In this document: piece after piece, positions 22,591-33,780 of the stretch | Position numbering within the stretch: the stretch's first letter is position 1 | Layout: each line of letters opens with the position of its first letter | From: Beta vulgaris subsp. vulgaris | Taxonomy: Eukaryota > Streptophyta > Magnoliopsida > Caryophyllales > Amaranthaceae | DNA: 64,000 nt | Direction: 5' to 3' | Assembly (NCBI RefSeq): GCF_026745355.1 | Contig: NC_079202.1 | Coordinates: 41,099,215-41,163,214 of the forward strand | Translations under genes and position numbers: made by a program | Notes under the pieces: generated by a model | What the model saw: the letters and a program-made list of their open reading frames with translations, nothing else | Databases searched by the model: none | Told to the model about the DNA's origin: nothing

Positions 22591-23890
22591 AAACCTTGTG
22601 ATCAATAGATTTTATCACAAGTGCTTCGGCACAAAGAAGAGAGATAGATATGTATACATGTACCTTGGTAGTTAGCCAAGCAAAATTCATATCACACAAT
22701 TCTACTTGCTCTCTATATTGATTCTTTACTTTTTACGTAAAGTTATTTACTTAGGGGCATCTTACCACCGGCCAGCTCAGTGGTCTAATAAGTAACTTTA
22801 ACTAAGTAACAAAGTAAGTAAAGCCAAAAATGTCCACAATATCAATAAAACAAGGAAATTTTAATTTTCTTGACGCACATTGCTTCCATAAGGAGATCGG
22901 CCAAACATGTTACAGATCTATAAGATTCGTTACATGATGGACAACATTCCATTAATAATATCTAAAAAGAGCAACATCAATTCCTAAAGGAAGCGGCCAG
23001 AAATAGAAGACCTTAGTAAAGGGATCTTACTTTCAATCATAAGGCCAGCCAAGTAATAACTACCTTAGTAAAGGAGCAAGTTGTTACAGATAAAATACAA
23101 CTATATAAGGAGAGCTGGCCGGGAAATCAGTTCCTCGAACACTCTTATCCTTATAAATTCATCGTCACCCATTGCTGTTGGTTGTTCTCCTTCTTGGGAC
23201 TAAGTGTCTTTATAGAAGCATCCACTTCGTTCAAGAAAGGGGGGGGGGGGAGCCAATATGTAGAGTAATTCAGGGTTCGACTAAAGTTGAATCCGTCCAA
23301 GAATCAATAGGGACAATATTCGTCTAAACAGTTAGGAGGAATTGTTATTTGACTAGCCACGACTAGGCTGAAACTAGCCTATAGTTATAGACGAATGTCT
23401 CTAACCCTTGGAAAACTCATGCTAAAACTAATCCAGCAAACATTGGTCGTCCGACCATTTGGACGAAGGGGATTTTCTCTCTAAACCGTCTGAAGACAAA
23501 ATGTGTCTCTAAAGTCAAACGAGCAACGCCAACAGTTGTAAAATTCTGCAAACAAGACTCGTCCAGGGAAAAATAGTTTACCAATCACTAGAGTACTATT
23601 TAATGGAAGTACTTCTATGATTGAGGACGAGCGACTTCAGCACTTGTAAAATTCAAGTGCGGATTGAATTCGCCCATCAGTTATAGCAGTGTAGGACAAG
23701 CGTCAAATACACTCAGGCGAGTTATTCTGTGTAGTTAAAATAATTAAAGGATAAGGCATAACTAATTCATCCTTAGAATAGGACGAGGTTTTGGTACTTA
23801 GCAAAGAAAGAGAAAATTGAACGAAAACCTCAAATATATTGATTTGTTGAAAAGATTACAACCTAAACAAAAAGAAAATAGAAACCACTA
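22591..23890 (+). other. Gypsy post-pol region with G-run
   Basis: No sense-strand gene. A TATA-like CAACTATATAAGGAGAGC at about 23099-23116 and a polypurine run (AAGAAA plus 12 G, 23233-23250) are present. The run could be a polypurine tract, with TGTAGAGTAATTCAGGG at 23259 as a candidate LTR start, but I found no partner copy. From 23260 on, the repeated short motifs GTCC and GACGA give a composition shared with 25500-25850. Confidence 0.4.
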
Positions 23891-23909
23891 AGTACAAAAT
23901 GGCCTCCGG

Positions 23910-25425
23910 CTAAGTTAAAACAACGGAGGAGCCTAAGCTATGGACCCTATTCAGTAGAGGGATTGTGACATCATCCACTGGGCTATCTGCTGCTGCTGCC
24001 TCTTCCTCCTCTTCGTCATCAGACGACTCCTGAAAAAACAAAAGCTCTTCGCTAGCCACCGTGGCTTGGTGAAGACTTTTCTGGAAGTCTAGACGACTTT
24101 CATAGCGAGGAATGTCATCTGCTTCGGCCATCATTTCAAAGGCCTTCACTGCCTAAGATTTGGAGATGTCGAGGACCTCATTTAGAGCCTCTTTGGTATC
24201 ATTGAAGGCTTGGGCTGCATCCTCCTTCAGCTGATGATTCTGTACGCTTAAGACATTATTCTCCCTTCGAAGTTGGACATCGGCGAATAGGGTAGTTTTG
24301 CTCTCGGATTTTAGAGCAAGTTCCAACTCATCCTTCTGAAAGAAAAAGATTGTTAAGGTAGTTTTTATTTTGAGGCTGCAGCTCAGCCGAGCGTTTCTCC
24401 CAGGCTTCTTTGGACTGGCGATGTAGGGTTTCCACCAGTTGAATGTCGTACATAACTTGGTCCCCTGCCGTTGTAGCCTAGCGGACGAGCTCTTTATTCT
24501 CTTTTCTAAGCATTCTAGCCCAGTCTTCAATTATGATGTTGCGAGCGAAGAGCTGAAAAGACAAAGATAAAGTAAATTAGCACGAGAATCAAGAGAGAAA
24601 AAAATATATTTTACAAGTACACTAGTAGAGCGATAGAGAAAAAAGATTAATATACCTCAGCCGCATGCTGGGAAATGTAGCCTACATGCCCAGACGAAGC
24701 ACCTCTCAAGCCTTTGATGTAAGGCTTAGGAAAGCACTTGAAGAGCTCCTGTTTGAGCTTATCACGATCGGTCAAAGTCATCCTAGCAAAAGCCGATGAG
24801 AATTCGTCGTCCGACGATGCTGGGAAGCTTCAGGAACAACTTCAACATGTCCTTTTCCCTCATCTGAAAGAGGAGAGTTATCAGTGTCTCTAACGGGAAT
24901 GACTACTGGTAGTCTGTTGGACGGACACATCGGGCTTTCGCCAACACGTAGTGTCTTGACCACGTTGGAGTAGTAAGACTCACAAATGATAATGAGGCAG
25001 ATCTATAAGCCGGGGGCATCTGAGATACCTCCCTGGCAACATGGCCAATGAAGGCGAAGCCCACATTCTTAGCTGCGTCCAGCTATTCAGATTGTCCCTC
25101 GGCCATAGCAGGGCACTCCAGAAGCTCAACCACGTCCGGCTGTTTAACGGTTATTTCTTTGGAAGGGGTCTAGGGTTCATCTCCGACAAAGGGAACGATG
25201 GCTGTTGCATCTTCCACCTTCGGAGGTTTGTCAACCTTCGGAATGGATGGGCGCTCGACTTTCTTCTTTGTCGTAAAGCCCTTTGATTTTTTGGGAGGAG
25301 GAGCATCCCTCGTTGTGGCTGGCCTCTTCTTGATGGTCGCTTCCCCGTCTACGCCTTAGACGTTGGGGCATTTTTCTGGAAAAAGAATACAAGTTAGAAA
25401 ATACACCGTCTAAAGAAATAAACAT
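23910..25425 (-). pseudogene. Antisense extra ORF of the gypsy element, coiled-coil type
   Basis: Minus-strand pieces read in order. At 25370 there is a basic start (MPQRLRRRRG). At 24963-24778 come VKTLRVGESPMCPSNRLP and SPLSDEGKGHVEVVPEAS. At 24530-24153 a charged, heptad-like stretch includes LRKENKELVR, ELALKSESKT and ENNVLSVQNHQLKEDA. At 24149-23910 is AFEMMAEADDIPRYES, followed by an acidic run (SSDDEEEEEAAAADS). Stops and probable introns or shifts separate them. It runs opposite to the gypsy integrase and lies between it and an LTR, the position described for extra ORFs of plant Tat-lineage elements. No function can be assigned. Confidence 0.55.
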
Positions 25426-25920
25426 GGAAAAATCACATTGATAATTTTTGGACGCTCTGTGGTTACAAAGGCAATTCGGCCTAGGAAAACAAAAAATACT
25501 TAGTTAGCTCTAGCTTGCTCTCCAGACGAAGGCCACCTATAGAAGGAAGCCAGCCAAGAGAAGTCAGCGAGCAGAGGTCAAAAGGATTGGCCGTCTTCCT
25601 TAAAGAGGAGATCCTCGTCCAAGATTGGATAAGCGAAAACTTGGACGATCTCCTTATAAGGAACAGACGATCAAGGTGGCCTCCATCCCTTGATTCAGCA
25701 AGGCATCAGTCTCCAAACGAAGGCCACCTGATGAAGAAAGCCGGCCAAAAGACCGCTGGCCATTTTCCCTTTGGGAAAGGGCCTCGTCCTAAAACTAGAC
25801 AAAGGCCTCACAGGTAAGGACGACCTTGTGAAGATGATGAAGTAACTAGAGTAGCTCAATTTTACCCAAACAGGTGTCCTTAAATTAGGATGACCTCAGG
25901 GTACAACAATCACTCCAAAC

Positions 25921-25931
25921 ACTATAAATAG
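25921..25931 (+). promoter_or_regulatory. LTR TATA box ACTATAAATAG
   Basis: ACTATAAATAGTCCTTG is conserved with the solo LTR at 33055-33065 (minus), which supports it as the LTR core promoter. The CACTA element inserted about 25 bp downstream, near the expected transcription start. Confidence 0.65.
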
Positions 25932-25955
25932 TCCTTGAAATCAGGAGAAAGTTAC

Positions 25956-27633
25956 CATTAGTAGAAAAAAGGTCGATTTACGTCAGACTTGGGACCCCTA
26001 TTTGCGTCGGACTTGGGTCCGACAGCACAAGTCTCGACGAAGATTACCTAGAACTGATCTACGTCGTATGTGGAAACGACGCAGATGTTTTAGCTATCTG
26101 CGTCGCACGTTGTATACGGTGCAACCCAAATTGGTCATTCCAGCCCGTACAAACTACAGGCGGGATATAAAGGGATATAAGTGGAATTTGCGTCGCACAT
26201 AGCAGGGGGTGCGACGCAAATCAGTCATTGCGTCGCACCTTGCGCCATGTGCGATGCAAATCACCTCATGTAAAAAATAAAAAAAGCAGTACCAAAGCAT
26301 GAATGCTTTAGTACTGCATTCGAGGAAAAATACGAGACAAAAATTAAACAAAATCAGAACAAAAAATGCAATAACAAAAGAAACGAAATCAGAAATTAAA
26401 CGCAATAACAAAAAACGAGATCTAACATAAACGAAACGAAATTAAACGAGATAACATAAAAATTGTCTTGCGTCGATTAAGAAACGAAAAAATCTAACAA
26501 ATATCAAAAATAAAAAAATTCAGATCTAACATATAACAAAAAAACGAAATTAAAAAACTAAACCTTAAAAAAAAAAACCAGATCTAACAGACAGAAATTT
26601 CACTAAATATATTTTAAAAAAAATACAAATCGCGAAATAGAACGAACGAAATTCGCCAAAAACCAGATCTCGTTCTTCAATCTCTTTCTTCAAATCGCCA
26701 AAAACCAGATATAACAGAAAGAAATCTCGTTCTTCTCAAATCTCTTTCTTCAAATCTTGTTCTTCAAATTTAAAAAATAAACATAAATATGGCAAAACAA
26801 AGAAATTCAGAATAAAATTTGAACTAAAAATACCTGAGAATTGCGAAATGGAACGAACGAAATTTGCTGCTCTTCTTCGAACGTTAGCTCTGACAAAAGG
26901 TTGATGTTTTTTCAGTTTTCACCGTTGCTTACTTTGAATGTGATGTCGTTGTTGGTGTTTGAAGTGGCAGAGTTTAAAAAACAACGAATGTGATGTCGTT
27001 GTTGGTGTTTGAAGCGGCGGAGTTTAAAAAATAACGAATGTGATGTGTTCGACGGAGATTCCTCAGGAAACAACGAATAGCATAACCCATATTAAGATAA
27101 TAATCTTGTTTTTCTTCATCTTCTTTCTTCTTCTTTGGGGAAGAAGACGACGTCGTTGAGCTGCTACTGCTACTACGCCATAGTCGGTGTTTGAAGAGAG
27201 AGAGAGATTAGGCGCTGAGAATTGAGAGGGAGGGAGAGGCGTGTGAGGCTAGGGTTTCTGAAATAAAAAGGGTATAGTGGGCCTCGTGAAATAAAAAGGG
27301 TATTGTGGCCTTAATATGCGTCGCACATTGAATAGGTGCATTGCAAATTGGGTATTTTTGCAACGCACCTAAAAGACGTGCGACGCAAATAGTTTGAAAT
27401 TTTTTTTTAATGTAGAGACGATTTGCGTCGCATGAGTCAGGGTATCCGACGCACATTTGGCTTTTGCAACGCATGTAAAACATGTGTGACACAAATGGGA
27501 CATATCTGGTGCTTATGTAACCATGTTGTGCGTCACACTCCTCTTTATGTGAGACGCAAATTACGTTATTGCGTCGTTTTGCCTTTCATGCGACGCAAAT
27601 AGGGTGATGCAAATCGTCTTTTTTCTACTAGTG
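25956..27633. mobile_element. Complete non-autonomous CACTA element, 3-bp TSD TAC
   Basis: The left end CATTAGTAGAAAAAAGGTCG and right end, reverse complement CACTAGTAGAAAAAAGACGA, form the terminal inverted repeat; the first copy has one change in CACTA. TAC flanks both sides (25953-25955 and 27634-27636). The related LTR at 33031-33033 shows the same site with a single TAC and no insert. Both subterminal zones carry TTTGCGTCGCAC-like repeats in both orientations (about 25975-26270 and 27310-27610). The interior is AT-rich with KNCAAAAACCAGATCT-like direct repeats and no transposase. Length 1,678 bp. Confidence 0.92.
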
Positions 27634-27913
27634 TACCTTTTTTCAGAGCTCTATACTAATACTCTGTCATAATCTTCTCTCTCGCTCTACTATCTCTCTC
27701 TCTCTAAAACCTTCTCTTATTACTCCTGATATATCTGACATAAGTTTTGGAGGGGGAGCCACCATCCAAACCTCTAGGGTGGGTCCCTTTTTGCAGGTTC
27801 GGGAACGAAACTCAGGTTCATAATTATTTGACCAGAATATCGTTGCACAAATCTCCATCGAAGAACCTGTTGTGGAATAGCAATATATTTACTGGTTCGA
27901 GTGTTACGTAACA

Positions 27914-28658
27914 ACGATCTTTCGATCTCTACTGCTCATTTGAAATAATTTTGCTCATTACTTCTTTTTCCTATATCATGCTGCTCTTTTTTTGTCGGTT
28001 AACACATTATGAAAAATGACTTAGTTGTACAAATATATTTTGGTTTAAAAGATATGTTATCAATGCGTACAAGCATATACTTCCACACAATATCTATGTA
28101 AGTGCATCAGAGTGACTTTCACGATTGACAACATATAATTTTGATCATTAATATTTCTGATTATGTATTTGTGAAATTTATAAAAAGTGGATACTATAAA
28201 AATATTCATTGAAACAAATCCAACAATATTTTATCTGATCATTTTTCTGCATATTAGTAAAAACAATATAGATAAAATGAGGTGTGTGAATAGGGCAAAG
28301 TAAAAATGGTGCACTTAAGAAGAAACAAATCAGCTAGGTATGTGTTTTGTATACTGCTCATTTAAAACAATATTGCTCCTTTAAAAATTATGCTCTTCAA
28401 CATGTTAAATCATACTTCATACTTTTTTACTTTACGGGAACAAGAAAAAGCCATCACTGCTCGTTAACTGAATTAGAGCTTCATGCCTTCATCATCATTA
28501 TTCATAGTCCTTTACTCGGTAAATCAAATATACATGCCAGTTAATGGCTTGATAAGCTAGCGAGCTAGACTGAAATTACATAGGCAGTTGGTAAAGGTCT
28601 AATAGAATGCTTTTTAGACAAAGTACAAAGCTAGCATGTTGAGCGATTTCAAGATTAA
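27914..28658. other. BURP 3' flank, no gene seen
   Basis: AT-rich DNA between the gypsy LTR and the BURP stop codon. The phrase CTGCTCATTT(G/A)AAA recurs at about 27930 and 28358. It holds the BURP 3' untranslated region on the minus strand, but no distinct poly(A) signal was picked out. Confidence 0.45.
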
Positions 28659-30261
28659 TCAACCACGGTACCAGACAACATCATGAAACTGAAGAAAATG
28701 GCAAACATGAGTCCCTGGCTTAGCACCAAGAATCTTGAACCCAACATACTCAGGACTCCATTCCGAGGTTTGGCTATGACAAACAGCATACGCATCTGAT
28801 TTAACACCATTCATAACATCAACAAGAGAAACAGTATACGCGGTCGTAGCCTTAGGCTGGTGACAGTAGTACACGGCATAGGGAAATCCCAACCTATGAC
28901 ATGCCACCATGTTCTTCTCGGTCGCCACTTCACGAACCCCAACCACCTTGTACGGTAGGAGTGCATCACGATGGGGAGACCCGCTCGGAGAAGCCGAGAT
29001 TGTCCTCACATCATGAGACCCTCCAAGAGTGGAAGTAACATAGGAGACTAGTTTCTCCAAGGAAGTGGCACAATATTGCTTCTTTCCGTTGATGGGGTTG
29101 GGGTGCTCGCATGTGTTGAGTGTGAGGTTCATGAACATGGCTGCGTCTGACTCGGGTTCTGCATTAAAGAAGCGGAGGTTGTTCGAGAGGCTGCTGCTTT
29201 TGAAGGGCGGCAGTGCTTGAGCCAAGCGTGGGGATGGAAACCGGGTGTTGACGCTGCCAACATTGTCTCTAAAATGCACACTTAGCCTAGATCCCATGCT
29301 TAAGTCCTTCTCGAGGAAGAATGTTGATGTTATAAAGTCGGTGTTTATCATAGAATCAGTATGACAATGCCCACCCCCCTCGTATCCCTTGAGCATAACT
29401 TCATAAGAATGAGTCCAGTTATGAGCTTTGTTGTGTGTAGATAGCCACACATCATCATTATCTGCGCACATAGGTACAACTTTATTGTTTAGAGGAGATT
29501 AAACACAGAAAATATGGCAATAAAATTTTAATGAATAGCTGGTTACACAACGTAGGATGTACGATAGTTGCATAGGATTGATAGGAATATAGCATATTTG
29601 CAGCGGCAATAGGCGCTCGAGTCCAAGTCGAGCCTTGTCCCGAATTGAGAGCTAAACTCGAGCTTTGTGAGATTTGGCTCGTTAGACTCATTACTATACT
29701 GATTCTAATTTATATGAAGGTAAAAAGGACCAGAAAATTATGTTTAACCTTACCTTCGGTAGCTAGAGAATCTATTACTGATTTTGGCATTGGGGTGAAA
29801 GGAAGCTTTGCTTTCCAGTAGAACTCAGTAGCCGAGTTCGCTGATGTTAGTCCAACCTGTATCAAATCAGCATCAAATCAGCTTTTCGTATAGGGAATTA
29901 GATCTGCATGGACTGGATTATAACACTTGCTCCCTTCTTATGTTATTATAACATTCTGACTTTCATACTTACTAATACAAAACTTTGACTACTTGTCTAT
30001 TTGTACAATTTAACATTAAAAAATATAGAATTAGTTATATTTTGAAACTGTATAACATTGCAATTAATCCAACCACATATTACATATAACATATACTTAT
30101 ATGGTTAGAATTAGTATCTTTATACTATTGAATTTCAAATGTCGCAATTATAAAATAACATAAAGTAAAATGGTAAATTTCTTTGACTAATTAGGTTCAG
30201 AAATACTCACCGAGAAAAGCAGCATTGCGAGTAGGAAGGTACATTGCAAAAATGAACCCAT
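28659..30261 (-). CDS. BURP-domain secreted protein
   Basis: Three exons on the minus strand: 30261-30211, 29856-29754 and 29461-28659, all with GT-AG introns (354 and 292 bp), giving 318 residues. Exon 1 is a signal peptide (MGSFLQCTFLLAMLLFS). Exon 2 carries the conserved short segment EFYWKAKLPFTPMPKS typical of BURP proteins. Exon 3 has a short variable region and then the BURP domain from about residue 99 (FFLEKDLSMG) to the end. It includes CEHPNPINGKKQYCATSLE and the four CH pairs, spaced CH-X10-CH-X26-CH-X24-CH. The last spacing is usually 25-26. The family acts in the apoplast or cell wall in seed, stress and fruit settings. Lack of repeats between signal and domain suggests a BNM2/USP-like rather than PG1-beta type, but subfamily is unsure. 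Intact. Confidence 0.93.
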
Positions 30262-30347
30262 TGATATTGCAAAATTGATATAGAAACTAGAAGTACTTGT
30301 GATGGTGGCTAAGTGTGAGTTGTGAGTGAAGTACTGTGATAACGGAA

Positions 30348-30357
30348 GTATTTATAC
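30348..30357 (-). promoter_or_regulatory. TATA box of the BURP gene (GTATAAATAC on minus)
   Basis: GTATAAATAC on the minus strand lies 87 bp before the start codon, giving a short leader of about 55-60 bp with CACTCACAACTCACAC. This is a textbook plant core promoter position. Confidence 0.65.
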
Positions 30358-30729
30358 ACTTTTTGTCCTCACTAAACGACAGATCAACTCGTCAAAGCAG
30401 GCGGCTAGCGGTGAATGTATCTAGCCATCGCTTATTCTAGATAAGTTGTCCATGCTGGCGGCGTTGCCCTTTAGGCATAAACAATAAACGCAAGGATAAA
30501 AAGCTGCGGGCACTTTACTTACTTGGCCAAGTAGATATAAAGAAAAGGAGGGATAATGCTCTATGTCTCAAGTTGAGATACAGTCACGTCTTTTAACAAC
30601 GGAAGTATTTTTGATTAGATAAATATAGAAAATGTTCTAGTTATAGAACAGGTTCGCGGTTCTGAGAAGAGTCCGCCAATAAATGGAGTTGACATCTGCT
30701 GGTGAGTAACTGAACACAAACGAAATGTA
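30358..30729. other. BURP upstream region
   Basis: No gene. It contains the remaining BURP promoter on the minus strand. CTAGTTATAGAACAGG near 30637 might be the edge of the LTR-like fragment that follows. Confidence 0.4.
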
Positions 30730-30900
30730 AACTACCTTGGGGGATGCGAGGAATTGCCCTCTGACGCTCAAGTCAGCATGTGCCTACGAGGAATATTTAG
30801 AGAGAGAAAGTAGAGAGAGATAAGCTATTTTTGGTGTGAAAGAATGTACATGCAGAATATTATTGGTGGGCTATTTACAGAAGTAATATTCGTCTGAAAA
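30730..30900 (-). mobile_element. LTR fragment related to the 33-kb solo LTR
   Basis: The plus-strand order CCCTCTGACGCTCAAGTCAG, TTTAGAGAGAGAAAGTAGAG, GAATGTAC and GGGCTATTTACAG parallels CCCTCTGAAGCTTAAGTCAG, the same GA-rich block and GACTATTTATAG in the solo LTR at 32766-33382. It is therefore a diverged U5-R portion on the minus strand with a decayed TATA box. Its ends are not resolved. It lies about 470 bp upstream of the BURP start. Confidence 0.55.
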
Positions 30901-31429
30901 GGCATGTAATCACTCAACACATGTAGTGTTCTGAGGTATTTGATAGAAGGAAGGATTCCTCTATTTTGTCTTGTTCGACGGCTGCCAAAAATATTTTCGG
31001 ACCACATTAGTGAACGAGCTTTTAGAGTTGTAGATGATATTTGTACGTTCGCGTCCTTCATGATGTTCGCGGACCTCTCAAGAGTGTCCATTAACACACT
31101 TAGGTTATACCCATACAAAAAAGATAGCTGAAAATTACAACTAATAAAAAGTTGAGACATATATAAAGTGCCTCAACTAGAGATTCGTAGAATTTATATA
31201 AATATATATGGTATTCTAAACTAAAACTTTGGCTTTTTTTGGCAATGGTAAACAAACAACCACAAACTGAAATTGTAGGCTTGTCTTATCTTGAGTAGCT
31301 AGCACATGGGCCTGACGAACCAATTTGGGTCCACCTTAGTAATATAACAAAAAATAAAATGACAAAGCCAAGCCCATGATATTGTGGACTCGATCTAGAG
31401 CGGAAATTGATGTCCATGATGGTGGGGAA
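30901..31429. other. Intergenic DNA, no gene seen
   Basis: AT-rich sequence, possibly the U3 side of the preceding LTR fragment. No frame or repeat can be supported. Confidence 0.4.
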
Positions 31430-33725
31430 GGGGAACTAAAGAGCTTGGGCTACCAAGGTAGAATTCGTCCAAATTACCACCGACGAGGACCCAGTTCTAG
31501 CTTGATTCAGTCCCTCCCAAATAGCAAGAAGTTCAGGATGAGTTAAACCGAGAACGAGCATAGATCCGACGCACGCCTTGGCAACTTGTATAGCAGTCAA
31601 AGTAGAACCACCACAGTGAACACCTCTGTGTCTCCATCTTTTCCCTCTTTCCAAGCTCCATCGACTTGGGCGATGGTGGTTGGATTTAGCGGTGTTCCCA
31701 TTCGCCACTGATGAAGGGAATTTGTCATTAGCTCGTGAGGGAGGAGGATGACACCCACCAGAAGGAAAATTTACTCGACACCACCTCTGGCTATTCTCCA
31801 CAATAAGTTTAATAATTTGAGTTGGACTAGGGAAGTATGATGGAACAAGATGTCATTCTACTGGCACTATATGCTTGAAAGTATAACAAAAAAAAGATGC
31901 AGCTCGTATATCTCACTTCTGGCTTCCCTTTATCAAAAAAAAAAAAAAAAAAAAATCTTACCTATTGATTCAACGGAATATTCGTTGTTGAATGAGTATG
32001 TATGCCAAACTGGGAAGAGCTCCACACGTGTTGGATAACATCACAATCTTGGAACAGATGCTCAGGCGTCTCAAAATCTGCTAAGCGAAAACAACATTTT
32101 CCCTCCACCAAGATCCCACGCTTACGCAAAGCCAATCCACTAGGAAGTGAAATATGTATTAGACACCACAGGAAGACTTTCCACCAAGGAAAAACTTGAG
32201 CGTGCCATACGTAACTCCATAACAGAGAAGTTATCAGGCTTCCACCATGTCGTACCCACCCTTATGTGTGTTTAATGGAGTAATCACCATTCTTTGTAAA
32301 CGTGATGTAATTTGCATCATCCTCTAGTGACTGGGGTAGAACCATAGTAAGAATCCGACGAACAGTGGAAGCATCAAAAGTGGATCGCACGCACCCATAA
32401 TCCCAATGACCATTCACAGTGTATTATGAGACTAATTTTGTTTGAGGGATGTGTGTGACTTGGGGCTTAAGAATGGCAGTTCTGCCTTGTATCCACCGAG
32501 GATGAGAGATCATTATGGAGTTACCCATGCCAATTCAATCGCCTATCGAATGCTCCCTGAAGCCGATGGCCAATACACAATAGGCACTTCATACGCAAGA
32601 CATGACTCTGGGTTTACAACCACATGAAGCGAAAAGACAATGGTGAGCCTCCATATCTACCACAAATTACCTGACTAACCAACAAATTCGGCTGCGAATG
32701 AATCCTCCAGCATTGTTTTCCCAGTAACGCGACTGTCCAATCTCTAATACACCGCAGGCCCAACCTGTTACGTAGTGCTAAACTCGTAAAATAATATTAT
32801 CCCCAACAATAGGTTCGTCAATAAGATACTTTGCAATAACACCTGGACTCAATTAACTTGAACCTGAGCTTTGCTTTCGAACCTGCAAAAAGGTACCCAC
32901 CCTAGATGTTTGGGTGGTATTTCCCCCTCTGAAGCTTAAGTCAGGTACCAGGAGTAGAAAAGGAAACTTTTAGAGAGAGAAAGTAGAGAGAGAATTTATG
33001 GCAGAATAACAGTACACTGTCCTGAAAAACGTACCTTTCTCCTGATTTCAAGGACTATTTATAGTGTCTGAAATAATTGTTGTACCCTGAGATCATCCTA
33101 TTTTGGGAGCACCTGATTGGCTGATTAATGAAATTATGACATGTGGCAATCATTGATTAGAGAGTACACATCATCCACTTTATACTAATTCCTTTTAAAG
33201 ATGCTGTGCCTAAGTACAAATTGGGCCATAAAGGTGGGCTAGTACAACTCTTTATTCAGAAGGTTGTACTTTTAGTCATATGCCTTTTGGACTTGTACTT
33301 CCTGCAGCAGGGAAAGGACACGTGAATTCGCTAGATGAAGCCACATGTCTTATTTAGAGTCTTTGATCTTTAGGCTACAACACAACCCTACCTCGTTCTT
33401 GTGGGTATACAAGAAGGTCGCTTTCCTATAAAATACTGGGTTTTCGAATGGAAGCGTTCCTCCACCAGAAGTGCAAAACAGCCGAGGAAATGGCCTTTGT
33501 GATTTTTTTGTGGCATTAAGTAAAGATATAAGATATCATACATCCTAGAATTCAACATCGTATTTGGTAGGAGAAGCCAACCAGCCGATGAGAGATGCGA
33601 TAATTGCCATGAGGAGATTTGGTTGTGAATCGATTGAACAAGGCTTCTAAACTGTCAACTATGTCTTCCTGTGACTTCCATGGGACACCCCAGATAGAAG
33701 CCTACCATGTCTCGGCTTTGAACCC
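31430..33725 (-). pseudogene. LINE ORF2 C-terminal fragment split by a solo LTR
   Basis: Minus strand. The RT thumb region at 33720-33390 reads YLGCPMEVTGRHS, IHNQISSWQ and LYLMPQK, then PQERG. It is interrupted by the solo LTR (33382-32766) and resumes at 32765 with RDWTVALLGKQCWRIHS and FRFMWL. The zf-RVT region follows (about 32210-32010; ADFETPEHLFQDCDVI). An RNase H remnant ends at 31436 (HPELLAIWEGLNQARTG). Stops and shifts are frequent, so it is inactive. At about 31932-31954, TTTATC plus a long A run in the opposite direction suggests another small retroposon tail. Confidence 0.8.
32766..33382 (-). mobile_element. Solo LTR, 617 bp, 5-bp TSD
   Basis: On the minus strand it runs from TGTTGTAGCC to TTACGTAACA, with TGTT...AACA ends. 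It is flanked by GGTTG on both sides (plus strand CAACC at 32761-32765 and 33383-33387). The LINE reading (PQERG... to ...GLRCIRDW) is continuous across it when it is ignored, which proves insertion into the LINE. A TATA box lies at 33055-33065. No internal region is present, so the element was lost by LTR recombination. The LTR at 25.5-27.9 kb is a relative carrying a CACTA insertion. Confidence 0.9.
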
Positions 33726-33780
33726 CTATAGGTTTTCACATATGTCGCACAAAAGTAGAAGGCGTATTTCAGCTGAACTT

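Larger units (their letters stand above)
25500..27913 (+). mobile_element. Gypsy-type LTR (plus), interrupted by CACTA
   Basis: From about 25880 the sequence matches the solo LTR at 32766-33382 read in reverse. Shared parts are the GGATGACCTCAGGGTACAAC region, the TATA box at 25921-25931, CTTGAAATCAGGAGAAAG, the (TC)n stretch, CTAGGGTGGGT(A/C)CCTTTTTGCAGGTTCG, and the end TTACGTAACA at 27913. Upstream of 25880 the promoter region differs, so this is a diverged subfamily and its 5' limit is uncertain. It follows the gypsy remnant in the same orientation and is probably its 3' LTR. Confidence 0.7.

Noticed and set aside
23233..23259. Definite polypurine tract and 3' LTR start
   Set aside because: The G run fits, but no second LTR copy or duplication supports it, so only a possibility is stated.
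29482..29691. 69-codon minus-strand frame upstream of BURP exon 3
   Set aside because: It lies in intron 2 of the BURP gene and has no signal or domain.
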